Part shown: positions 26,811-35,361 of the stretch, in pieces
Layout of the letters: every line of letters begins with the position of its first letter
Numbering within the stretch: the first letter of the stretch is position 1
DNA from: Pantoea sp. Cy-639
GTDB lineage: Bacteria; Pseudomonadota; Gammaproteobacteria; Pseudomonadales; Pseudomonadaceae
Length of the DNA stretch: 64,000 nt
Assembly (NCBI RefSeq): GCF_011752525.1
Contig: NZ_VWXI01000013.1
Location: 114,959 to 178,958, forward strand
Reading direction: 5' to 3'
Made by a program: the position numbers and the translations under genes
Notes under the pieces: model-generated
Told to the model about the DNA's origin: nothing
Database searches by the model: none
Seen by the model: only the letters and a program-made list of their open reading frames with translations

Positions 26811-27163
26811 TCCGGGGTGAGCTCTCTGGGTCGGCTGTGGTAGGTGGTTTCAGCGGCGAATGATCGCGGCAGGTGCTAACGACTATTTCTAATACTATCC
26901 CACCATTTCAATGCGTCTCGGTTCCGCTGCCAGCTCCGCGGAGTCTGGTATCTCTGCGCTTGAGTCGATGCGAAGCGTTCACACCTTATATCGCGACTCC
27001 GCAGCATTGGAAATAGCAGGCGCATCTTGACCGAAAGGGCAATGCAGATGCCTCCTCCTTCATTGTGACGCAGGCGTCGGAGGTAGCCTGGTGGGCTTAG
27101 GTTGGTACGAAATTGGTACGGAGCTGAGTCGCTACACCTTTTTATTCCGTAATCACTGGCCTT
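26811..27163. other. Island right-end non-coding region
   Basis: No gene seen. It holds the upstream region of the helicase operon and, at 27102-27120, the right-end TTGGTACG repeats. Confidence 0.55.
27102..27120. repeat. Paired TTGGTACG motifs at island right end
   Basis: TTGGTACG occurs at 27102-27109 and 27113-27120, 11 bp apart, about 60-75 bp inside the right attachment site. It is the complement of the GTACCAA motifs next to int at the other end. Confidence 0.6.
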
Positions 27164-27259
27164 TTAAGAAAAGCATGCCCAATCCATCATCGGCGACACA
27201 GAGAAGCGGCGGGATGGCTCGGTGCGCAGGGCTGGGGAGGTAGTGGCTTGAGAAGGCAT
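27164..27259 (-). pseudogene. Remnant of the original dusA 5' end
   Basis: From an ATG at 27259 the frame reads MPSQATTSPALRTEPSRRF then SVSPMMDWACFS and stops at 27164. This matches the DusA start (PSRRFSVAPMMDW) up to the crossover point and then runs into island sequence. It marks the right border of the island and shows what the uninterrupted dusA start looked like. Confidence 0.88.
27179..27227. other. attR: right junction of the dusA island
   Basis: CCAATCCATCATCGG followed by an imperfect copy of the next ~34 bases of dusA. Together with 17863-17911 it bounds a 9.3-kb insertion. Confidence 0.85.
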
Positions 27260-27545
27260 AAGTCTGGGACACGAACTCAGCGAAGCCAGGCGAGGGGATG
27301 CGCTGGCAGGCAATGGATAGAGTGAATGCGTGCCAGTTTACCAAGCATGGCGGGATTCGTCCGATCCGATCGACGATAAGCGCCTGGCCGTCTGCGACAA
27401 TCGCGCATCTGCGCCGAATCCATATCAGCTGAAGTGCCGACATATTCCAGATTCACCGTAGACGCGCGCATTGCAATTTTGGCGAAGCGGCTTGCACACA
27501 CCGAGCCGCTGGCCATCACTTAATCGGCGGCGGCTGACAGCGCCT

Positions 27546-28712
27546 TCACGCCACTGCCGCCGCAACCGCTCTCGAGCACCAGGCAAATCCCAGCACCATC
27601 AGCAAGCCCAACCCTGCCATTGCCGCGCCAGCCAGAGAAATCGCCGGATAACCCAGCCCTGCATTGATCACCGCGCCGCCCAGCGCCGCACCAATCGCGT
27701 TACCCAGGTTGAAGGCGCCGATATTCACTGCCGAGGCCAGGTTAGGGGCGTCCTTGGCGGCTTCCATCACGCGCATCTGCAGCGGTGGCACCAGGGCGAA
27801 GCTGGCGAAGCCCCAGATCAGGATGGCAACGGCGGCCGGCAGCGGCCAGCGCATCAGTACGGTGAACGCCAGCAGGACCGCGATCAATACGCCCAGCGAC
27901 ACGATCAAGGTGCGATCGATCGAGCGGTCGGCGGCCTTGCCACCCCACAGGTTGCCCAGGGTCAGGCCTACGCCGAACAGCATCAGCATGGCGGTGATGT
28001 AGGCGGTGGAGGCGTGGGTCTCGCTGCTGAGGATCGGTGCGATATAGGTGAAGACGGTGAACATCGCTCCCGAGCCGACGACGGTGAGGGCCAGTGCGCC
28101 CAGCACCGGGCCACTGCCCAGCACGCGAATTTCGGCCATCACACCTGCGCCCTGTGGTGCCTTCAGGTTGGGCAGGGCGAACCACAGCGCGGCCATGACC
28201 GCGACGCCGAGGCCGGTAATGCCCCTGAAGGTGGTGCGCCAGCCGAACAGTTCACCAAACCAGGTGGCCAGCGGCACGCCGCCGATGGTCGCCAGGGTGA
28301 GGCCCATGAACATCGCCGCAACCGCACCGGCCCGTTTCTCTGGCGCGACCACGCTGGCGGCGACGATGGCGCCGACGCCGAAGAACGCGCCGTGGTTCAG
28401 CGAGGTCACCACCCTGGCGATCATGAGGCTGGCGTAGTCGGTCGCCAGGGCTGACATCAGGTTGCCCAGGGTGAAGATCGCCATGAGCCCGGTCAGCAGG
28501 TAGCGCCGGGGAATCCTGCCGGTGGTCAGGGTCATCAGCGGCGCGCCGAGCAGCACGCCCAGGGCGTAGGCGCTCACCAGCAGGCCTGCGGCGGGAATCG
28601 ACACTCCGAGGTCCGCCGCGATGCCCGGCAACATGCCCATGGGGGCGAACTCGGTAACGCCGATGCCGAAGGCACCCATGGCGAGTGCAACAAGGGGGGG
28701 ATTGATACGCAT
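27546..28712 (-). CDS. MFS exporter (AraJ/drug-efflux type)
   Basis: 388 residues, 12 predicted transmembrane helices, inner membrane. The N-terminus MRINPPLVALAMGAFGIG then VTEFAPMGMLPGIAADL, and the loop TTGRIPRRYLL between helices 2 and 3, are typical of the DHA1/AraJ branch. The ATG at 28712 has AAGGAGCC close upstream on the minus strand. It is divergent from a LysR-type gene 94 bp away, which probably controls it. The substrate cannot be told from sequence. Confidence 0.87.
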   Translation of the reverse strand: MRINPPLVALAMGAFGIGVTEFAPMGMLPGIAADLGVSIPAAGLLVSAYALGVLLGAPLMTLTTGRIPRRYLLTGLMAIFTLGNLMSALATDYASLMIARVVTSLNHGAFFGVGAIVAASVVAPEKRAGAVAAMFMGLTLATIGGVPLATWFGELFGWRTTFRGITGLGVAVMAALWFALPNLKAPQGAGVMAEIRVLGSGPVLGALALTVVGSGAMFTVFTYIAPILSSETHASTAYITAMLMLFGVGLTLGNLWGGKAADRSIDRTLIVSLGVLIAVLLAFTVLMRWPLPAAVAILIWGFASFALVPPLQMRVMEAAKDAPNLASAVNIGAFNLGNAIGAALGGAVINAGLGYPAISLAGAAMAGLGLLMVLGFAWCSRAVAAAVA

Positions 28713-28806
28713 GGAAGGCTCCTTATCTATGCCGGCAATGCTACGATCCAGCCTTTTCAGGCGGTAGATAGCATTTTTGGCAATCACCTTTGCGTAAGAG
28801 GCACAA

Positions 28807-29700
28807 ATGGACTTCAACGGCAGATCCGGTGAAATGCTGGTGTTCGCCAGCGTGGCGCATGCGGGCAGCCTGTCGGCGGCCGCGCGGGCACTGGGGCTGA
28901 CGCCCTCGGCGGTGAGCCGGATCATCGCGCGTACCGAGCAACGTCTTGGCACCCGGCTGCTGTTGCGCACCACCCGTGCAATCACCTTCACCGCCGAGGG
29001 CGAGGCGTTCCTGCGTGGCGCCCGACGTATCCTGGCCGACATGGACGAGGTGGAAGCCGCGATCGCCGACCAGGGCGTGCCCAGGGGCCGATTGCGGGTC
29101 AGCGCCGCCCTTGGGCATGGGCGGCAGACCATCGTGCCCTTGGTGGCCGCATTCAGCGAGCGCTATCCGAACATCGTCGTCGACCTCGCCCTTGGCGACG
29201 AAGTGGTCGACATTCTCGGTGGCCAGGCCGACGTGGCAATACGCTTCGGCCATCTGCCCGACAGCCCGCTGACTGCGCGCCGGCTGGGCGACACCGGCGA
29301 GGTCGTGGTGGCATCGCCCGAGTACCTGCAGCGCCACGGTACTCCCCAGGAGCCGGAAGACTTGCTGCGCCACAACTGCCTGGGCTTCAACTTCCGGCGT
29401 GCCGAGCCCAACTGGCCGTTCATCCGTGACGGCAAGGCATTTTCCCTGAAGGTCAGCGGCAATATCGAATGCAGCAGTGGTGAAGCGCTGGCGCAGCTTG
29501 CACGAGTCGGTGCCGGCATTGCGCGCATCGGCGAGTTCACCGTAAGCGAGGATTTACAGCGCGGCGACCTGGTGCCTCTGTTGCAGGCCTGGAATCCGGG
29601 CGACCGGGAACCGATCCATGCGGTGTTCGTCGGTGGCTCGGCCATGCCGGCGCGGGTGCGATTGTTCGTGGATTTCCTGCTGGAACATCATCGGATGTGA
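28807..29700 (+). CDS. LysR-type regulator, divergent from the MFS exporter
   Basis: 297 residues. N-terminal winged HTH (VAHAGSLSAAARALGLTPSA, VSRIIARTEQRLGTRLL) and a C-terminal effector domain of the LysR substrate-binding fold. It resembles the short LysR regulators found next to MFS or oxidoreductase genes. Its position, back to back with the exporter, is the classical arrangement for control of a divergent target. Confidence 0.9.
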   Translation: MDFNGRSGEMLVFASVAHAGSLSAAARALGLTPSAVSRIIARTEQRLGTRLLLRTTRAITFTAEGEAFLRGARRILADMDEVEAAIADQGVPRGRLRVSAALGHGRQTIVPLVAAFSERYPNIVVDLALGDEVVDILGGQADVAIRFGHLPDSPLTARRLGDTGEVVVASPEYLQRHGTPQEPEDLLRHNCLGFNFRRAEPNWPFIRDGKAFSLKVSGNIECSSGEALAQLARVGAGIARIGEFTVSEDLQRGDLVPLLQAWNPGDREPIHAVFVGGSAMPARVRLFVDFLLEHHRM

Positions 29701-29724
29701 AAGGGGTGGCTGGGGCCTGGAGTG

Positions 29725-30234
29725 TCAGGCCACATCCTGTGCGGCGAGGTTGCAATACTGGCCTTTGAAATACAGCAAAGGTTGCGCGGTGCTGACCTCT
29801 TGCAAGTCCAGCGCTTTCACTTCCCCAATCACGATCAGGTGATCGCCGGCGGCATGCTCGGCGTGAATCTCGCAATCGATCCAGTGCAGGCTGCCGGTAA
29901 TGATCGGGTTGCCCAGCGGCGAGTGCTGCCACTCGACGCCTTGCCACTTGTCCGTGCCTTTACGGGCGAACTGGTTGGAAATCGCCATCTGATCGCCTGA
30001 CAGGATGTTGACTGCGAAGCGACCAGCCTGGCGAATCCTGGGGTAGCTGGCCGACCCGGACATGACGCTGAATGACACCAGCGGCGGACTCATCGACACG
30101 CTGTGGAACGACTGGCAGGTGAAGCCAATCGGTTCCCCGTCAATGTGCGATGTGATCACCGTGATACCGGAAGCGTAGTGCCCGAGGGCCTTGCGAAAGC
30201 TCAATGGCGCGATGGGCGTGCTGGAAAGTGGCAT
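29725..30234 (-). CDS. Flavin reductase family protein of the mes cluster
   Basis: 169 residues with the FMN-binding split barrel of NAD(P)H-flavin reductases: ITSHIDGEPIGFTCQSF, SMSPPLVSFSV, and RFAVNILSGDQ. It is the last gene of the mesX-mesD-flavin reductase group on the minus strand. It probably supplies reduced flavin to the oxygen-dependent MesX/MesD reaction; this role is inferred from position. Confidence 0.85.
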   Translation of the reverse strand: MPLSSTPIAPLSFRKALGHYASGITVITSHIDGEPIGFTCQSFHSVSMSPPLVSFSVMSGSASYPRIRQAGRFAVNILSGDQMAISNQFARKGTDKWQGVEWQHSPLGNPIITGSLHWIDCEIHAEHAAGDHLIVIGEVKALDLQEVSTAQPLLYFKGQYCNLAAQDVA

Positions 30235-30341
30235 GGCAGGTCCTGAAATTGGGTGCAGCGCGCAAGTGTCGAGAACGTTCGCTGACGCCCGATCATCCTG
30301 GTTGCCCGGGGAGCCATGTGGGAGGCTCCCCGAACGTTGCG

Positions 30342-31376
30342 TCAACGCGCGTTCAAGAGCTCGCGGCGGACGATGTCTGCGCCTGCGCTCAGGGCGCTGA
30401 GCTTGCCCCTGGCCACTTGGCGAGACAGAGGCGCCATGCCGCAGTTGGTGCAAGGGTAGAGCTTGTCGGCGTCGACGAACTGCAGCGCCTTGCGTAGGGT
30501 GTTGGCGACTTCCTCTGGGGTTTCGATGGTGTTGGAGGCCACATCGATGGCGCCGACCATCACTTTCTTGCCCCGGATGAGTTCGATCAGATCCATGGGG
30601 ACATGGGAGTTGTGGCATTCCAGCGAGATCATGTCGATGCTGGACTTCTGCAGCTTGGGGAAGGCTTCCTCGTATTGCCGCCATTCCGACCCCAGGGTCT
30701 TTTTCCAGTCGGTGTTGGCCTTGATGCCATAGCCATAGCAGATGTGCACGGCTGTCTCGCACTTCAGGCCTTCGATCGCCCGTTCCAGGGTGGCGACACC
30801 CCAGTCATTGACCTCGTCGAAGAAGACGTTGAAGGCCGGTTCGTCGAACTGGATGATGTCGACGCCGGCAGCTTCCAGCTCCCGGGCTTCCTGGTTGAGG
30901 ATCTTGGCGAATTCCCAGGCCAGTTTTTCACGACTCTTGTAGTGGCTGTCATACAGCGTGTCGATCATGGTCATGGGGCCGGGCAGGGCCCACTTGATCG
31001 GTTGCCGGGTTTGCTGGCGCAAGAACTTGGCATCTTCGACAAAGACCGGCTTCTGCCGAGCCACGGCACCGACAACCGTAGGGACGCTGGCATCGTATCG
31101 ATCACGAATCCTGACGGTCTCGCGTTTCTCGAAATCGACGCCGCTGAGGTGTTCGATGAACGTGGTGACGAAGTGCTGGCGTGTCTGTTCGCCGTCGCTG
31201 ACGATATCGATACCTGCCTGTTGTTGCTCATGCAGCGACAAGCGCAGGGCATCTTGCTTGCCTTCGAGCAACGCGTCATCTTGCAATTTCCAGGGGGACC
31301 AGAGTGTTTCGGGCTGGGCCAGCCAGGAAGGTTTTGGCAGGCTGCCGGCAGTGGAGGTGGGGAGCAGTTTGTTCAT
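30342..31376 (-). CDS. mesD: Folate-independent methionine synthase, core MetE-like (MesD)
   Basis: 344 residues equal to the C-terminal catalytic half of MetE only. Zinc and homocysteine-site residues are visible: HICYGYG, ISLECHNSH and CTNCGM; the N-terminal half of MetE is absent, so the protein lacks the folate-binding part. From what is known of core-MetE proteins, those encoded next to DUF1852 (MesX) make methionine without methyl-folate and need oxygen. MesX lies 27 bp upstream. Confidence 0.87.
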   Translation of the reverse strand: MNKLLPTSTAGSLPKPSWLAQPETLWSPWKLQDDALLEGKQDALRLSLHEQQQAGIDIVSDGEQTRQHFVTTFIEHLSGVDFEKRETVRIRDRYDASVPTVVGAVARQKPVFVEDAKFLRQQTRQPIKWALPGPMTMIDTLYDSHYKSREKLAWEFAKILNQEARELEAAGVDIIQFDEPAFNVFFDEVNDWGVATLERAIEGLKCETAVHICYGYGIKANTDWKKTLGSEWRQYEEAFPKLQKSSIDMISLECHNSHVPMDLIELIRGKKVMVGAIDVASNTIETPEEVANTLRKALQFVDADKLYPCTNCGMAPLSRQVARGKLSALSAGADIVRRELLNAR

Positions 31377-31403
31377 GAAAGATTACCTTGTCTATCCGGA
31401 TGA

Positions 31404-32387
31404 TCAAAAGGTGTAGTTGGCCGACCACTGCTCGAGCAGGCTCTGGTAGGGTTTGATGAATTGCTCCTCAACGAACTTACCCTGCTCAATGGCGAGCTGG
31501 CTGCGCTCCTCTCGATCATAAACAATGCGCGTCAACGAATAATCCTGGTGCTGCAGGCTTGGTTGATAAGACTTGCCGGCTGCGGAGTTGGCGTTGTAAA
31601 TCTCAGGTCGATAGATTTTCTGGAAAGTATCCATCGTGCTGATGGTGCTGATCAGTTCAAGGTTGCTGTAGTCGCCGAGCAAGTCGCCGGTGAAGTAGAA
31701 GGCCAGGGGCGCGACACTGTTGGGCGGCATGAAGTAACGAACCTTCAGTCCCATCTTCTTGAAATAGGCATCGGTCAGGGAGTACTCGTCCTGCTGGTAT
31801 TCGACGCCCAGCACGGGATGCTGGTTTTCTGTGCGATGGTAAGTCTTGCTGCTCGAGACGCTCAGGCAGATGACCGGTGGCTTGCTGAAATTTTCTTTGT
31901 AGGTGCTCGAGTTGACGAAGTGCTTGAACAGCTTTCCGTGCAGGTCGCCGAAATTCGCTGGCGTGCTGAATCCGGGCCGATCCTTGTTGTGCGCCAGCAG
32001 CAGTACGCTGAAGTCATAGTCGCGCACATAAGAAGAGAAATTATTCCCCGTGATGCCCTCTATACGCTCGCCGGTCTTGCGGTCGACGATATTCGTCTTC
32101 AGGATTTCAATCAGGGGGAGGGCATGTTCACTGCTTTCGCGCTCGATACTCATCTCGACGGAAATGATTTCAAGTTCGACCGCATAGCGATCGCCTTTCG
32201 GGTTGTCCCAGTTCGCCAGCGCGTTGAACCGGTTGTTGATCATGTTCAAGGTGTTGCGCAGGTTCTCTTGACGACTTTCCCCGCGCGCCAGATTGGCGAA
32301 GTTGGTGGTAATGCGCGTGTTGTCCGAGGGGCGATAGTTTTCGTCGAAACTAATGCTCTTGAGAGTGAATGCAAACGCCTTGTTCAT
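31404..32387 (-). CDS. mesX: DUF1852 protein, partner of MesD (MesX)
   Basis: 327 residues, DUF1852. N-terminus MNKAFAFTLKSISFDENYRP; conserved TGNNFSSYVRDYDFSVLL and FGDLHGKLFKHFV. No signal peptide or membrane segment. First gene of the cluster mesX-mesD-flavin reductase. The family is required for methionine synthesis by MesD; the methyl donor has not been settled to my knowledge. Upstream of its start is an AT-richer stretch that should hold the promoter. Confidence 0.85.
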   Translation of the reverse strand: MNKAFAFTLKSISFDENYRPSDNTRITTNFANLARGESRQENLRNTLNMINNRFNALANWDNPKGDRYAVELEIISVEMSIERESSEHALPLIEILKTNIVDRKTGERIEGITGNNFSSYVRDYDFSVLLLAHNKDRPGFSTPANFGDLHGKLFKHFVNSSTYKENFSKPPVICLSVSSSKTYHRTENQHPVLGVEYQQDEYSLTDAYFKKMGLKVRYFMPPNSVAPLAFYFTGDLLGDYSNLELISTISTMDTFQKIYRPEIYNANSAAGKSYQPSLQHQDYSLTRIVYDREERSQLAIEQGKFVEEQFIKPYQSLLEQWSANYTF

Positions 32388-32799
32388 CGTGATCTGCTGC
32401 CCTGGTTCCTGAGCTCAAGTCTGAATTTATTTCAGCGCTTTCCAGTATTCTGGTTTCTGCTCGACGGTATTTGAAATGTGCTTGAATGGGGCGTATTTTA
32501 TGTGTGCTCGCAACTTGAGTGAAATTGAATTGATTTCACAAGAACTTTAATTTTGCTCATGATGTCGTGCGAGTTCAGCTGCAGATGCCCCTGCCATGCA
32601 GGCATCACTGATTCGTGCTGGCTTTCATCAGGGCTGGCGTATTCAAGCGTGGTTGGCGAATCCCGCTGCATTCCAGCTACTTACCGTCCGCTCACTTTCG
32701 GCACGTCGCGTGCTCTTTCCATCAGGCCAACAGCAGGGCGTGGTGGTTGATCTGGGCGTTGCGCATCTCAGGGACAACCGCTGTTGATCACGGCTGCGA
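32388..32799. other. Non-coding region upstream of mesX
   Basis: About 200 bases of AT-richer sequence next to mesX, probably its promoter/leader, followed by sequence without a supported gene. I could not assign promoter boxes or a riboswitch with confidence. Confidence 0.4.
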
Positions 32800-33122
32800 G
32801 CCCAGGCGCTGTACGAACAGTTTTGTGGGAGAAGACCCCCACGACGATGGATGACCCTGCTTTTCGTACAGAGCCTTGCTGCTACGCCGGCCCGGGAGGG
32901 CAGGGGCCTGTAGTCCGTGAAGCGATCACGCGTGCCAATCAGCCATTGAGCCAGGCTCGCATTGAGGCTGCCGGTGACGGCATCCTCGTTGCACTCCTCG
33001 CCCATGAAGGCCCTGACTTCCACATCCGCCTGCGCATCGGGGCCCGTCCACGGGGCAATGACGCCGACATTCAGCCCGCGCAGCGCGGCGTAATCGGGCT
33101 GGATGGCCAGTGAGAGCGGCAT
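32800..33122 (-). pseudogene. PhzF-family isomerase/epimerase remnant
   Basis: Minus-strand reading from 33122 gives VEVRAFMGEECNEDAVTGS and NASLAQWLI, the hallmark C-terminal segment of PhzF-like proteins. The N-terminal ~150 residues and catalytic Glu are absent, and after about 32909 the similarity shifts frame. A decayed fragment, not a functional gene. Confidence 0.7.
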
Positions 33123-33203
33123 TCAGTCTCCGTGACGGCCATGGGTGGAGCTTCGAGGCAGGTCCTGCCGGTGTCTGCGCAAACCGGCAGGGCCAGTTCG
33201 TAC

Positions 33204-33794
33204 TTATACCTCCGGCGGTAGCGTCAAGCCGAAGCAGGCCAGTGCCAGCAGCAGCGCGCCGATCACGATGAACACATAATTGAGCGCGCTGAACCGAGCG
33301 TTGCCATGCCCCTCGGGATCGCCCGCCGCGGCGTTCAGGCCGCGCTGGCCACGCCAGGTGATCCAGGCGGTGACCGGCAGTATCGCCAGGCTGGCGGCGT
33401 CGGTCAGGGGAAAGCCGATGTTCTTGCGGACCAGGGCGTCGAGCAGGTTGCTGATGAGCATCGCCACCACGAACAGCGTCGCCAGGGTTCCCGGGCGCCA
33501 CTCGAATGCACGGCCGTCCTGCTTGAGCCGGTTATCGGCCTGGCGGTACAGCGAGTGGGTGAAGAAAATGGAAAAGAACGCCCGGGCCACGGGCCATAGG
33601 CGTTCGCCGCTGCTGCGCTCGAAACATTTCCAGTTCTTGTATGCCCAGTACAGCTGGTAAAGACCCAGGGTGAGGATGTACAGGGTGAAGAACTTGCCGC
33701 GGGACACCACGTAGAACGGTGGTTGCTCGGTTTCCCGGGCCGGGGCGGTCAGTTCGGATGGCGACGGGGCATGCAAGTTGTCAGACACGGACAC
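33204..33794 (-). CDS. Uncharacterised membrane protein
   Basis: 196 residues from GTG, with hydrophobic helices near residues 33-50, 108-125, 130-147 and 172-190. The N-terminal segment FYVVSRGKFFTLYILTLGLY, then QLYWAYKNWKCFE, resembles a family of four-helix proteins of unknown function in pseudomonads (DUF4234-like region). No operon partner is evident. Confidence 0.7.
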   Translation of the reverse strand: MSVSDNLHAPSPSELTAPARETEQPPFYVVSRGKFFTLYILTLGLYQLYWAYKNWKCFERSSGERLWPVARAFFSIFFTHSLYRQADNRLKQDGRAFEWRPGTLATLFVVAMLISNLLDALVRKNIGFPLTDAASLAILPVTAWITWRGQRGLNAAAGDPEGHGNARFSALNYVFIVIGALLLALACFGLTLPPEV

Positions 33795-34025
33795 TCCATT
33801 GTTGGGGTCTGGAAAAGGGGGGCCACATTACCCCAGCCTGCCGTGCAACACCACCGCCCGCAGCGTGGGCGTCGTCTTTACGGCGCGAGTCGCCAGGCCG
33901 CTCGCATGGCTGGACGGTGTTGCCGATACGCCACAGTTTTTAACAATCCTTTGCAAAACTCCTGAAGTCGTCGAGCGGTCGTGGTTGCTAGGGTGCACAT
34001 CCTCCAAAGCCTCTCGAGTCTTCCC

Positions 34026-34340
34026 ATGAGAACCGTGTTCCCGCCACGCCTGCTGTGGCTGGTTGGTTGCCTGGCCGTCAGCCCGGTCCACGCCACCAGC
34101 TTCGTCCTGACCACCGATATGACCGTCAGCCTGACCATGGGTACCAGCCAAGGCACCAGCAGTTCATTCAAGGACGACAAGATCGTGCTGGCCGCCAAGG
34201 ATGATGCCGCCGCTTTCGTCGCCAGTGACGGTGCCATTCGTGGGGCGCGCATGGAGGCGGCATTGCTGCGCATTCGCCAGGTGCTCGCTGATCCCGACCT
34301 GTCGGACCAGACCCTGGCCCGCGCGATCCTCTCGCTCTGA
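34026..34340 (+). CDS. DUF2388 secreted protein
   Basis: 104 residues with a signal peptide (RLLWLVGCLAVSPVHA, cleaved before TSF). The mature part has VLTTDMTVSLTMGTSQGTS then AAKDDAAAFVASDGAIRGAR, typical of the DUF2388 group of small periplasmic proteins in Pseudomonas, often present in several copies. The ATG at 34026 was preferred to the GTG at 33981 because it starts at the signal peptide. Function unknown. Confidence 0.82.
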   Translation: MRTVFPPRLLWLVGCLAVSPVHATSFVLTTDMTVSLTMGTSQGTSSSFKDDKIVLAAKDDAAAFVASDGAIRGARMEAALLRIRQVLADPDLSDQTLARAILSL

Positions 34341-34349
34341 TCCGGCAGC

Positions 34350-35255
34350 CTAGGCCCGCGGCGCCTCCTGCCCGAACACCTCGCGCAGGCGCTCCAGGTA
34401 GCGTCGTGCGCCCAGGCCCAGGGGGCGGGACTTGATCCAGATGACATCGACCCACAGCCGCAACCGGCTGGCCATGTTGTCGAAGCGCACCTGCGCCAGC
34501 GCTCCCGAGGCGATCAGGGGTTGCACCAATGGCTGCGGCAGATACGCCCAGCCCAGGCCGGACTGCACCAGTTCCAGCGTGGCCAGGTAGCTGTCGGTCA
34601 GCCAGATCCGCCGCGACAACACCATGCGTGGATCGGAGCCGGTGGGCTTGCCCGACGCCACGATGATCTGCCGCTGCTCGGCGATCCGCTCCTCGGGCCA
34701 GGGCGTGGCATTGTCGTGGCCGACCGAGTGGTGCGGCGAGGCCACGGCTACCAGCAACTGGCTGCCGGCCTCGAGAAAGGATTCGCGTTCGTCGATGCCG
34801 GGCCGCTCGAACACCAGCGCCAACTGCACGCTGCCCTCGTGCAGCAGGCGAATGGCTTCGGTCTGGGTCGCCGAGCGCACTTCGATCTCCAGGTTCGGAA
34901 ATTCCCGGGCCAGTACCTCCAGCGGCAGGCTCCAGCGCCCGGTCTGCAGCTCGGGCGCCATGGCGATGCTCAGGCGTTTCTCCAGCCCCTGGTGCAACTG
35001 CAGGGCCTGGGCATCGAGCAGGTTCAACTGGCAGATCACCTGCCTGGCCTGGGGCTCCAGGGCCAGGGCGGCGCTGGTGGGCAGGGCCTTGCGCGTGGCG
35101 CGGTCGAACAGCACCAGGTCGAGCTCGGCCTCCAGTTGGGCAATCGCCATGCTTACCGCCGAGGGCACGCGCCCGAGCTTGCGCGCGGCGGCCGAGAATG
35201 AGCCGCCTTCCAGCACGGCGAGGAAGATGGCGAGGGAATCGCTGGTAAAGGCCAT
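34350..35255 (-). CDS. LysR-type regulator of the aminotransferase gene
   Basis: 301 residues from the ATG at 35255 (MAFTSDSLAIFLAVLEGGSF). HTH segment SFSAAARKLGRVPSAVS and an effector domain with WLTDSYLATLELVQSGLGWA. It lies 106 bp downstream of the large aminotransferase gene on the same strand and may control it, though no divergent arrangement supports this. Ligand unknown. Confidence 0.88.
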   Translation of the reverse strand: MAFTSDSLAIFLAVLEGGSFSAAARKLGRVPSAVSMAIAQLEAELDLVLFDRATRKALPTSAALALEPQARQVICQLNLLDAQALQLHQGLEKRLSIAMAPELQTGRWSLPLEVLAREFPNLEIEVRSATQTEAIRLLHEGSVQLALVFERPGIDERESFLEAGSQLLVAVASPHHSVGHDNATPWPEERIAEQRQIIVASGKPTGSDPRMVLSRRIWLTDSYLATLELVQSGLGWAYLPQPLVQPLIASGALAQVRFDNMASRLRLWVDVIWIKSRPLGLGARRYLERLREVFGQEAPRA

Positions 35256-35361
35256 GGGTGGCGAACCTGGGATAAGCGTGTGCGAATGACCGAGATGATG
35301 AACACAAAGGCCTGCCGCCGACAACTGCGGCCCTGCGCAAGGCTGTGCTGGGCCGCTGGGA

